This document shows positions 44,749 through 52,998 of a stretch of 64,000 nt of DNA, piece after piece. The notes beneath the pieces were generated by a model. That model was not told the origin of the DNA. It worked only from the letters and a program-made list of their open reading frames with translations, and ran no database searches. Positions within the stretch are counted from its first letter, which is position 1; each line of letters begins with the position of its first letter. The DNA is from JACCYQ01 sp036675565 (GTDB lineage Bacteria; Bacteroidota; Bacteroidia; Chitinophagales; Chitinophagaceae). The DNA lies in contig JAKFER010000216.1 in assembly GCA_036675565.1 (NCBI GenBank), positions 16,397-80,396 on the forward strand, written 5' to 3'. The position numbers were made by a program, and so were the translations under genes.

Positions 44749-45339
44749 ATGCCGTTATTTGCCTTAATGAAATTATTCTGGAAAAATTACCTGCGATTCA
44801 TGGGGTGGACCTGGGAGGGGGAGTTTCCCCACCTTTCAAAATACATTATAATTGTCGGGCCACATACCAGCAACCAGGATTTTATACTGGGATTGGCATA
44901 TCGCAGCATTTTAAATATCTCCAAAGCCCATTTTTTGGGGAAAGAAAGTTTGTTTAAACCTCCTTTCGGGAAATTGTTTATCAAAATGGGTGGCATCCCG
45001 GTAAAACGCGATAGCAGTAACAACATGGTAAAACAAGTGGTTGATTTATTTAACAAATCAGATAACCTGATCATTGCCCTTTCACCCGAAGGAACCAGAA
45101 AAAGAACAGAAAGGTTAAGAACGGGGTTTTATCTTATTGCATCTGAAGCAAAAATACCTATCGTAATGGCGGCAATGGATTATAAAGAAAAGAAACTGGT
45201 TGTTTCGCCGCCTTTTTACACTACGGATAATGAAATCGCAGACTTTCGCTTTATTATAGATTTCTTTTCAAAAGCTGAGGGAAAATTCCCGGAAAATGGT
45301 TTTGGTCATTTATTAAACAGCCCTTTATATCATTCATAG
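44749..45339 (+). CDS. 1-acyl-sn-glycerol-3-phosphate acyltransferase-like protein (PlsC family)
   Basis: The 196-residue protein carries the acyltransferase HX4D motif at His39-Asp44 (GPHTSNQDF) and the substrate-phosphate motif PEGTRKR near 113-119. GKESLFKPPFGKLFIKMGGIPVKRDSSNN is the block II region. Such enzymes move fatty acids to lysophosphatidic acid or lysophospholipids at the inner membrane. The length is short and there is no strong N-terminal membrane segment, as in many Bacteroidota members. It is divergent from the AsmA-like gene across 35 bases. Confidence 0.9.
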   Translation: MPLFALMKLFWKNYLRFMGWTWEGEFPHLSKYIIIVGPHTSNQDFILGLAYRSILNISKAHFLGKESLFKPPFGKLFIKMGGIPVKRDSSNNMVKQVVDLFNKSDNLIIALSPEGTRKRTERLRTGFYLIASEAKIPIVMAAMDYKEKKLVVSPPFYTTDNEIADFRFIIDFFSKAEGKFPENGFGHLLNSPLYHS

Positions 45340-45443
45340 GCTGGTAAGATTATTGTAATTCTTTTTAAACTAATATGAATCCTTGCCTATCGATTAAACT
45401 GAAGAATGTAATTACACAATTCACTCATTTCTAAATCAGAAAA

Positions 45444-45608
45444 ATGAAAAAGAAAATAATCTACCTTTTTATGCTGGTGGTAATAGCTGCCTGCAATGAA
45501 AGTGGAGAAACTTCCACTAAAGATGAAAAGGCCGCTGATTCAACCGGCACCATCGATACGATCATAAACCAGGATACTTTATTAGATTATGATGGAAAAA
45601 GGCTTTAA
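45444..45608 (+). CDS. 54-residue lipoprotein, acidic
   Basis: ATG at 45444 opens a 54-codon frame ending in TAA at 45606-45608. The product has a basic N terminus (MKKKIIYLF), a hydrophobic core and the lipobox VIAAC with Cys17, followed by a polar, acidic tail (NESGETSTKDEKAADST). It is clearly designed for lipidation and resembles the other small lipoproteins in the window. It lies 104 bases after the acyltransferase gene and 50 before the zinc peptidase gene. Function is unknown. Confidence 0.6.
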   Translation: MKKKIIYLFMLVVIAACNESGETSTKDEKAADSTGTIDTIINQDTLLDYDGKRL

Positions 45609-45658
45609 AAATATTCAAAGAAAATTTTGATTTCCATTAACTTGAAATAAAAAAAATT

Positions 45659-46513
45659 ATGCGCTGGAGAGGAAGACAACAAAGCGGAAACGTTGAAGAC
45701 CGTCGGGGCATGTCCGGCGGCGGTGTAGTAGCTGGTGGTGGCGTAGTAGGATTGATCATATACCTGATATATTCTTTTTTAGGAGGGGATCCTTCGCAAA
45801 TGCCGGATGTTTTGCCGGCACCGGGAGGTGCGCAAACAGAGTTAACTGCTGAAGAAAAAGCGGCTGATGATGAAAGGGCAGAATTTGTTGCTGTTGTATT
45901 GCAGGATACAGAAGATGTCTGGAATAAAATCTATGCTGAAAATGGGGATGATTATCCAGAGCCCACGCTGGTTTTATATCGTGGCGCGGTTCAATCCGCA
46001 TGCGGTTCTGCCAGTGCGGCGGTGGGCCCCTTTTACTGTCCCGGCGACCAGAAGGTTTATATTGATCTTTCTTTTCACGAGGATCTTCAAAACAAATTAA
46101 ATGCACCCGGCGACTTTGCCATGGCCTATGTAATTGCGCATGAAGTGGGTCATCATATTCAACAGGTAAATGGCACTTCGCAGAAAATGCAACAACTCAG
46201 GCAACAAGTGTCTGAAACAGAGTACAACAAATATTCTGTGATGCTGGAATTGCAGGCCGATTTCCTGGCTGGTGTCTGGGCTCATCATGCACAAAAAATG
46301 AAAAACATTTTACAGGAAGGTGATATTGAAGAAGCACTGAATGCAGCCAACGCCATTGGAGATGATAAACTGCAAAAAGAAGCACAGGGCAGGGTGGTAC
46401 CAGATGCATTTACGCATGGCACATCTGCCCAGCGGGTATATTGGTTTAAAAAAGGATTTACAACCGGTGATATTAACCAGGGAAATACTTTTGCAGATCC
46501 CTCCTTAAGATAA
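45659..46513 (+). CDS. YpfJ-family neutral zinc metallopeptidase
   Basis: The 284-residue protein begins MRWRGRQQSGNVEDRRGMSGG, the hallmark N terminus of this family, followed by a membrane-spanning Gly/Val segment at about 22-42. The zinc site HEVGHH is at about 161-166 (YVIAHEVGHHIQQVNG), with ELQADFLAGVWAHH downstream giving the third ligand region. CGSASAAVGPFYCPGDQKVYID is also conserved. The enzyme is anchored in the membrane with its catalytic domain on the periplasmic side; its substrates are unknown. The AraC-type gene follows 24 bases downstream. Confidence 0.93.
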   Translation: MRWRGRQQSGNVEDRRGMSGGGVVAGGGVVGLIIYLIYSFLGGDPSQMPDVLPAPGGAQTELTAEEKAADDERAEFVAVVLQDTEDVWNKIYAENGDDYPEPTLVLYRGAVQSACGSASAAVGPFYCPGDQKVYIDLSFHEDLQNKLNAPGDFAMAYVIAHEVGHHIQQVNGTSQKMQQLRQQVSETEYNKYSVMLELQADFLAGVWAHHAQKMKNILQEGDIEEALNAANAIGDDKLQKEAQGRVVPDAFTHGTSAQRVYWFKKGFTTGDINQGNTFADPSLR

Positions 46514-46537
46514 ATCAAATGATATCCTTAACTGAAT

Positions 46538-47401
46538 ATGAAACCGCAGCATGTTGAATTTTTAGACAAGGACCATTTTGAAAAAAAATATCACCGGGTT
46601 GGTCCATCACATTCACTTTTGCACTTTATAGATTTTTTCTGGGAAACCCGGTTTGATGATCTTTGGGAAAAACACCCACAAGGATTTTCAGATGTATTAT
46701 TTCCAAATATCGGTTATACATACCTGATAAATCTTGGAACTCCGTTTGTAATGCAATTGGAGGAAGAAAAACATGAAGTCAGGCAGCATGGATTTCTACC
46801 CCGCCATAAGAATATTGAATGTCATCACATAAAAGACAACCACATTTTTGGAATCAAGTTTAAAATTTCACCTGTTTTATTTGAAAAGAAGATCAACTTT
46901 TCAGAATACAAAGAATATATTTTCCCGTTAAGTTATTTGGTTGATGAAACGCTTATCAAAAATTTAATTAAAGCGCCGGATTTTAACACCAGGGTACAAC
47001 TGGCAACAGCCTATTACCATTCCATTGTGAAAAATAAATCGAATGCTCTGAAATCAATAATGATTGTAAGAGAGATTTTAGATCAGTGTTATCAAAATAA
47101 CCAGTTTAATATTTCATTTGAAACACTTGCAGAGAGTTACCAGGTTTCGCCCCGCACATTGCAACGTTATTTTGAAACCTGTATTGGCATCAGCGGAAAA
47201 ACTGCCTTACAAATTATGCGTATCAGGAAAGCTGTTACACATCTTTCAAATGATCCTGGCAATTTTCATTATTCAAATTATGGTTATTATGACTACAGTC
47301 ATTTTTTTAAACACCTGAAACAATTTTTGCAAAAAAGCAAGTTGCACATGTTACAACCGCATTTAAAATTGTTGCAAGGATTGCATAAACCCGCTATTTA
47401 A
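46538..47401 (+). CDS. AraC family transcriptional regulator
   Basis: The 287-residue protein has a beta-rich N-terminal sensing domain of about 160 residues (SLLHFIDFFWETRFDD, GFSDVLFPNIGYTYLINLG) and a C-terminal double helix-turn-helix at about 185-270. The first is SFETLAESYQVSPRTLQRYFETCIGISGKT; the second is centred on GYYDYSHFFKHLKQFL, close to the AraC signature. Ligand and targets are unknown. It lies 24 bases after the zinc peptidase gene. Its stop overlaps that of the convergent helicase gene by four bases. Confidence 0.87.
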   Translation: MKPQHVEFLDKDHFEKKYHRVGPSHSLLHFIDFFWETRFDDLWEKHPQGFSDVLFPNIGYTYLINLGTPFVMQLEEEKHEVRQHGFLPRHKNIECHHIKDNHIFGIKFKISPVLFEKKINFSEYKEYIFPLSYLVDETLIKNLIKAPDFNTRVQLATAYYHSIVKNKSNALKSIMIVREILDQCYQNNQFNISFETLAESYQVSPRTLQRYFETCIGISGKTALQIMRIRKAVTHLSNDPGNFHYSNYGYYDYSHFFKHLKQFLQKSKLHMLQPHLKLLQGLHKPAI

Positions 47402-49635
47402 TGAACAGGTGCAGACTGGTTTTCTTTTTGAAAATATTTGAATCCAGCATTTATTTCCGTGTATGAAAAATCATCACCCAATACTTGCCTGGCTGATGAT
47501 AAACTATGTGATGAATCTTTTTTAAGTAATGAAATGATCAATTGTAATTTATCTTCTGCTACAAAATCATAAACATCTACTTCTCCAGATGCTATAAAAG
47601 AAAAAAGATGTGATTCAATCGTACCGTTTGCAAGGTTTCTTTCACGGGCAATGTCTTCCACCTTTTGACCTTTTAAATAGCACTCCAGGCTAAGACGCTG
47701 TGTAGATCCTTTAACCCGTTTTTGTTTGGGACTTCCGTTTTCAGTTGCAGAAACAGGAACTGGCTTATGCATTTCACCGGCAAGATGCAGCAATTCTGAA
47801 AGATCATTTTTACCTGTCATAGCCTGGGTTACTTCTACTACATTTTCCAATTGTTTTAATTGTCGTTCAATTAGTAGTTTAATATCCTGCAGATCTTTTA
47901 CATAACTTTTTGTTCGCTTCAGTTTGGCATATACAGCTAAATGATCGTTGAGGCCTGGTAATACATTCGAGGTAAAAAATTTTATAAAGTACCCGGTAGC
48001 CGCCTTTGTTCTTTCATGGAGTGATTCGAATGAAGGATTATCACTAACTTCTAAAATAGCGGTAAGTTGTTTGGTAAACTTTTTTGCAGTTTCATCCTGG
48101 GTTTGCAACTGGTGAAGTAAAACACCACACCATTGTTGTGCAATTTGTTTTTCCGGCAATAATCTTTCTTCGTACGATTCTGCTAACTGTTCAACAGCTC
48201 TTAAAAGTTTATCCCATTCAAACGGTTTCTTAATGGAAGATCTTAAAAATAAATGTTGCTCTGCCTGCAGAATTTCATTCATTTCTTCTTCATCCAGTTC
48301 ATTGCCGGCAAATTGCCTTACTCTTTCATCATTACCAATATTGTGGGGATGAATTTTTGATAACAATACCAATCCATCAAGAGAAGTTAACCGGCTTAAT
48401 GCAACATACACCTGGCCCGGCGCAAAGGAAGCTCCGGCATCTACTATCGCTTTTTCAAAAGTAAGTCCCTGGCTTTTATGGATAGTAATGGCCCATGCCA
48501 GCCGGATGGGATATTGAGTAAAATGACCGATCTCTTCTTCTTCCAGACTGTCCTTTTCTTTGTTAAAATGATACCTGATATTTCGCCAGGTTTCTTTTTC
48601 CAAACTCAGATCATTTTCTTCTCCCGGGAAAGAAACAGTTATGTTTTCATCATCAATCGACTTTATTATTGCGATTTTACCGTTAAAAAATCTACGACTT
48701 TCACCTTTATCATTTTTAATAAACATTACCTGTGCGCCTTCTTTTAAATGAAGAACAGGATCTGCAGGAAAAGCACGTTCATTAAAATCTCCTTCAACCT
48801 GTGCCTGGTAAGTAAATTTCTTTGTTGGCAATTGTTCCAGCTTGCGCTGGTTAATAGCATCTGCTTTGTTGTTGTGTGAAGTGAGTGTTACATAATTGTC
48901 TTCTTCCGGATCAATCGAAGGTTGACAAAAACTATTCAGGAAATGCAGATCTTCTTCGCGGCAACAATTGTTGCGAACCTTATTTAATAAACCAATAAAG
49001 TTTTCATCTGTCTGGCGATAGATCTTTTTCAATTCAATAAATATGGGAGAAGATTGCTTTAACGCTAATGCATCGAAAAAAAATGGACTTTTGTAAAATT
49101 CCTGCATCAGGTTCCATTCGTCGGCTTTGGTTACTGGTGGCAACTGGTATAGATCGCCAATATACAAAACCTGCACACCACCAAATGGTATTGTGTTCTT
49201 TCTGCGTACATGTCTTAAAACCGTATCAATGGCATCCAGCATATCTGCCCGCAACATCGATACTTCATCTATGATCAGCAATTCAAGTTCCTGCAGCATT
49301 TCTTTTTTTGCTGCATTCATTCGCAGGTTTCGCAATAAAGAAGCTGGGTTATTTATATAATGATCGGATGGGTTATAATTGTAATGCAAGGTTGGCAAAA
49401 AGACACCGGGTGGAATCTGAAAAAAAGAATGAATGGTAACACCTCCTGCATTGATTGCGGCTACGCCGGTTGGTGCAACAATAGCCAATTTCTTAAAACA
49501 GTTGTTTTTGATATATTTTAAAAATGTTGTTTTTCCTGTTCCGGCATTTCCGGTAAGGAATAAATGCTTTCCCGTTTGATTGACAAATGAAACTGCCTGT
49601 TGGAATGGTTTGTTGGTGGAATCAAAATTATTCAT
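47398..49635 (-). CDS. PIF1/RecD-like superfamily 1 helicase with C-terminal HTH_40-like domain
   Basis: From ATG 49635 the product is 745 residues. Walker A is LTGNAGTGKTTFL near 29-41, motif II is LLIDEVSML near 117-125, and late motifs are ITIHKSQGLTFEKAIVD and VALSRLTSLDGL, the Pif1/RecD arrangement for a 5'-3' DNA helicase. A helical region of about 200 residues follows, then an RQC-associated helix-turn-helix (LECYLKGQKVEDIARERNLANGTIESHL). The fused helix-turn-helix is common in Bacteroidota members and may bind DNA forks. A TTG two codons earlier is also possible. It is convergent with the AraC gene and overlaps it by four bases. Confidence 0.9.
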   Translation of the reverse strand: MNNFDSTNKPFQQAVSFVNQTGKHLFLTGNAGTGKTTFLKYIKNNCFKKLAIVAPTGVAAINAGGVTIHSFFQIPPGVFLPTLHYNYNPSDHYINNPASLLRNLRMNAAKKEMLQELELLIIDEVSMLRADMLDAIDTVLRHVRRKNTIPFGGVQVLYIGDLYQLPPVTKADEWNLMQEFYKSPFFFDALALKQSSPIFIELKKIYRQTDENFIGLLNKVRNNCCREEDLHFLNSFCQPSIDPEEDNYVTLTSHNNKADAINQRKLEQLPTKKFTYQAQVEGDFNERAFPADPVLHLKEGAQVMFIKNDKGESRRFFNGKIAIIKSIDDENITVSFPGEENDLSLEKETWRNIRYHFNKEKDSLEEEEIGHFTQYPIRLAWAITIHKSQGLTFEKAIVDAGASFAPGQVYVALSRLTSLDGLVLLSKIHPHNIGNDERVRQFAGNELDEEEMNEILQAEQHLFLRSSIKKPFEWDKLLRAVEQLAESYEERLLPEKQIAQQWCGVLLHQLQTQDETAKKFTKQLTAILEVSDNPSFESLHERTKAATGYFIKFFTSNVLPGLNDHLAVYAKLKRTKSYVKDLQDIKLLIERQLKQLENVVEVTQAMTGKNDLSELLHLAGEMHKPVPVSATENGSPKQKRVKGSTQRLSLECYLKGQKVEDIARERNLANGTIESHLFSFIASGEVDVYDFVAEDKLQLIISLLKKDSSHSLSSARQVLGDDFSYTEINAGFKYFQKENQSAPVH

Positions 49636-49693
49636 GGTCAAGGTTATGCTTCAATTTACTACAAAATTTAGCGATGGATGCAAATTAAAGACA

Positions 49694-49730
49694 TAAAAAA
49701 CAAGCAGCCATATCAAAAAGAAATGGCTGC
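49694..49730 (-). terminator. Terminator of the second TonB-type receptor gene
   Basis: On the minus strand, arms GCAGCCAT / ATGGCTGC (8 bp) with an 11-base loop are followed by TTGTTTTTT, 25 bases after the receptor stop codon. It also lies 58 bases upstream of the helicase start. Confidence 0.85.
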
Positions 49731-49754
49731 AAAATGAGTTATTTTGATTTTTTT

Positions 49755-52211
49755 TTATTGCGCTCTTCTTCGTTCCTCTTCAGAAGCTGTTGTTCGGTTA
49801 CGGGCCGCTTGTACTTTATTATTTCCAAACCGGTAATTGAAACTGAGTGTAGCAACCCGGCTATCCCGGTATGCATGCCAGTTTTCCACATACCGTCCTT
49901 CATATGTTATCGTCGCATTTGGAAGGTTGGTCCAGAATATGTCAGTAACATTCAGCCGGATGGTCCCTTTTCCATCAAAAATGGTTTTCTGTGCACCGAT
50001 ATCTATTCCCCAATTCGGTTCAAATACCATATACCCGGATCGCCCACCTGTATTCAGGTTTGCATTAAATTCTGTTGTCCATCCTTTGCCCAATGTAAAA
50101 GTATTATTGGTACGAATGCGTGCAGCCGGATCACCATTATTTAGACTAACACCGCCCAGGTTTGCGTTAAAGTGGTTGTAAAAAATATTCACATTATTGA
50201 TCATGTTCCACCACTTGCTGATACGTACGGGGACCGTGGCTGTTAATCCAAAATAATCTGATGATTGCAGGTTAACCGGAATTTGAACGGTGATATTGGA
50301 ATCCTGGCCAGGTTTAATTTCAAAAGTTGGAATTACATCCAGGATCCTGCTGAGAACAACGTTTTGCGGGTCTGTTGAATGGCTGTAACCGAAAGTGAAA
50401 TTCATATTTTTCATGGTATAGCTCATTTCATATGACCAGGTCATTTGTGGTTTCAGGTGTGGATCACCGGTAGCATAAATGGTAGCATCGATCTGGAAAA
50501 GAAATGGATTTAACTGGTTGTAGCCGGGGCGATCAATACGGCGACTAACGGAAACGCCCAACGTTTTATCTTCCTTCAACTTATAATTAAAAAAGGCGCT
50601 GGGGAACAGTTCAAAATATTCATTGTTGAATTGCCTGTTCGCTTTTACCTGGCGTGTTTTTATATCCGTCTGTTCACCCCTTAAACCCAGCTGGAAATTA
50701 AATTTTGTAAACTCCCGGCTGTAATTCGCATAAGCGGCATTGTTATATTCAGTATAAAAAAACCGGTTCGTCTTGGTATCATCCACCTCGCTGCCTGTAG
50801 GAAACACATTGTAAAATTTTGCATCATTATCACTCGAAACCTTGCTTGTTTTAAAACCTATTTCGAATTTGGCGCCCTTTTTCAGTGGCTGCACATAATC
50901 CACTTTAGCCGTTTGAAACCGAAGATCACCCTCCTGGTCTCCATCCAGGATATCATCTTCTTTTTTTGGTGTGCCATTCAATTCATAAAAAGAACTGGCT
51001 GTGCGGGTAAGGGAGCTGCTTTGGTAAATTCCATAATCAACATCAGCTGTTATTTCTTTACCCATACTATCAAACTGGTGTTTAAAATTAATATTAGCCA
51101 TCCCATTTGAAAGGCGATCATTATTTGAACCGAAAGAAAGAAAATTAAAATCAGCCTGGCCTGTTTCATCATTCACCTTAGTTAATATCTCTGACCGCCG
51201 TTTAAACCGGGTGAAATTTGAATTGACAACAAAGCCGATGGTTGTTTTCTTAGAAGGAAAGAAATCTGCACCAAACCGCACATTCTGGGAACGGATTGGC
51301 ATGAAGGCATAATTATCTTTATCATCCGAACCCACGAAAACACCATCCTCGTAAAAATTACGGTTAATGATAAGATTATTAAGATGTTCCCGGTATGCAT
51401 AATTATAACTGCCAAAAAAATTCATCGATTTATTGCGGTAATTAAAACTGCCGCCAGCGCTTGTTTTGGGATAAACACCCTGGCCATAGGAAGCATTCAA
51501 TGTACCGTTCATGCCTAAACGCTGATCTTTTTTCAAACGGATATCAATGATACCCGAATTGCCCGCTGCTTCATATTTGGCTGATGGATTTGTAATCAGG
51601 TCAATGCGTTCAATGGCACTGGATGGTAATCCCCTTAAATATGCTGCGAGTTCGTTGCCCGACATGGGTGTGGGTTTGCCATCAATCATTATAATAACAC
51701 CAGACCGTCCTCTTAAACTGATTGATTCATTCTGATCAATCGCAACACCTGGTGATCGTTCTAATATATCCATGGCAGTACTGCCTGCACTGACTATGCT
51801 GTTCTCAACATTCACAACAATGCGGTCAGTGAGTTTTTGAATAAAAGGTTTTTGCGCTTTCACTGTTACACCCTGCATTTGCGTTGCTGTTCTGGATAAT
51901 ACAACCTGGGGAAGCGTGAGTGATTCAGCATTTAAAGTAAAAGGAGCGGTATGATATGGTTCGAAATTGACATTTGTAGCCTTGATCAAATATTCACCAT
52001 TGAATATATTTTCAAATTCTGCCAAACCACTTTTATTGGTTAATGATAATTTTACCAGGCTGGAGTCTTTCCGATTCAATAAATAAACCGTTGCATTTTC
52101 AAGTGGCTGATCATCACCTTTAATGGTAACGGAGATTTTTCCGGAATTGCTTTGTGCATTTGAAACCAAAGCCATTACGATAAAAGCAAATAGGGATATC
52201 CAATTTTTCAT
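49755..52211 (-). CDS. TonB-dependent receptor-like outer-membrane beta-barrel protein
   Basis: The 818-residue protein has a signal peptide (cleavage after SNA at about 19), a carboxypeptidase-regulatory-like domain (about 23-110: KISVTIKGDDQPLENATVYLLNRKD), a plug (about 120-220: SAGSTAMDILERSPGVAIDQN, GRSGVIIMIDGKPTPMSG), and a barrel annotated in relatives as outer-membrane beta-barrel type 3. The C-terminal strand ends VATLSFNYRFG plus a basic tail (RNRTTASEEERRRAQ) after the last beta-strand, which is unusual for a barrel terminating in an aromatic residue. No SusD partner is adjacent. A palindrome sits directly upstream of the start codon. Confidence 0.9.
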   Translation of the reverse strand: MKNWISLFAFIVMALVSNAQSNSGKISVTIKGDDQPLENATVYLLNRKDSSLVKLSLTNKSGLAEFENIFNGEYLIKATNVNFEPYHTAPFTLNAESLTLPQVVLSRTATQMQGVTVKAQKPFIQKLTDRIVVNVENSIVSAGSTAMDILERSPGVAIDQNESISLRGRSGVIIMIDGKPTPMSGNELAAYLRGLPSSAIERIDLITNPSAKYEAAGNSGIIDIRLKKDQRLGMNGTLNASYGQGVYPKTSAGGSFNYRNKSMNFFGSYNYAYREHLNNLIINRNFYEDGVFVGSDDKDNYAFMPIRSQNVRFGADFFPSKKTTIGFVVNSNFTRFKRRSEILTKVNDETGQADFNFLSFGSNNDRLSNGMANINFKHQFDSMGKEITADVDYGIYQSSSLTRTASSFYELNGTPKKEDDILDGDQEGDLRFQTAKVDYVQPLKKGAKFEIGFKTSKVSSDNDAKFYNVFPTGSEVDDTKTNRFFYTEYNNAAYANYSREFTKFNFQLGLRGEQTDIKTRQVKANRQFNNEYFELFPSAFFNYKLKEDKTLGVSVSRRIDRPGYNQLNPFLFQIDATIYATGDPHLKPQMTWSYEMSYTMKNMNFTFGYSHSTDPQNVVLSRILDVIPTFEIKPGQDSNITVQIPVNLQSSDYFGLTATVPVRISKWWNMINNVNIFYNHFNANLGGVSLNNGDPAARIRTNNTFTLGKGWTTEFNANLNTGGRSGYMVFEPNWGIDIGAQKTIFDGKGTIRLNVTDIFWTNLPNATITYEGRYVENWHAYRDSRVATLSFNYRFGNNKVQAARNRTTASEEERRRAQ

Positions 52212-52228
52212 GAAGTAATATTTACTTC
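52212..52228. promoter_or_regulatory. Palindrome abutting the start codon of the second receptor
   Basis: GAAGTAATATTTACTTC is a perfect 7-bp inverted repeat with a 3-base centre. It occupies exactly the 17 bases before the receptor ATG (minus strand). It could be an operator or a hairpin over the translation start. Confidence 0.4.
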
Positions 52229-52345
52229 AAAAATGCAAACAAAACGAAATCATTCGTAGTTTAAATTGCCCGGGTGGTATTCACAAATGACAAATGGAGT
52301 TAATCCCGGTTAACGTTGTCTGATTTTTACATGAAAAAGTATATA

Positions 52346-52687
52346 TTACTTTGGAGAAGTGTCGTTTTCTGCTGTTTTACATTTAATAGTAAGTTGGAAT
52401 TTAGTATTAAACACCAGCTGAAAATCATTTTTACTGATGATTTCCTTTAATGCATCATCCTGCATCATTAATTGAGCCAGGTCGTGAGCTAATGGGGAAC
52501 TACTTAAAACATTATCAATTCGGCCATTGATAAAGTCGATATTAAACTTATATCCGGCTTTACGACCACTACCGGCACGTTCAAAATCAATCCTGTTCAT
52601 ATCAAGGGTTTGGTCACTTTGGCTAACCGACTTTTTAAGGAGTATTTTAATAACGGGGAGGTATTTGCTCCAAACCTGGGTGTACAT
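52346..52687 (-). CDS. Hypothetical 113-residue protein
   Basis: The frame encodes a soluble protein with no signal peptide: MYTQVWSKYLPVIKILLKKS at the N terminus, a beta-rich middle (RKAGYKFNIDFINGRIDN) and a helical-then-strand C terminus (AHDLAQLMMQDDALKEIIS, FQLVFNTKFQLTIK). I recognise this only as a conserved Bacteroidota hypothetical, without assigned function. Good ATG start, no overlap with neighbours, divergent from rho across a 311-bp gap. Confidence 0.65.
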   Translation of the reverse strand: MYTQVWSKYLPVIKILLKKSVSQSDQTLDMNRIDFERAGSGRKAGYKFNIDFINGRIDNVLSSSPLAHDLAQLMMQDDALKEIISKNDFQLVFNTKFQLTIKCKTAENDTSPK

Positions 52688-52998
52688 AGTAATTTAATTA
52701 TGGAATAGAAAATGAAGGATACTAATCAGATATTAGGTAAATCAAGGATAAAAGTAGCCAAAATACTCGTTCATTGGTGCATTGACCTCGTAAACCTTTG
52801 AATTTTACAAAATTGCCAATGATAAAATTTTGGCTTTATGGAATTTTGGCTTTAATATTGTATCGGAAAGCTGGTAAGTTTTTAAGTCCTCATCAATAGC
52901 TAACCAATTTTTTTTCCATTCAATTATTATTCAAAAAACAATTTCCCTGTAGTTAAGATTAGCGGTTTGACCGCAATTAAACTCAACATTCATTTTTT
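52688..52998. other. 311-bp gap upstream of rho with direct repeat and hairpin
   Basis: No gene is visible. A 13-bp direct repeat AATTTTGGCTTTA occurs at 52826-52838 and 52842-52854 (16-base period), a plausible protein-binding pair. A small hairpin GCGGT-TTG-ACCGC is at 52962-52974, in the likely rho leader. No full TAnnTTTG promoter match was found in either direction. Confidence 0.5.
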
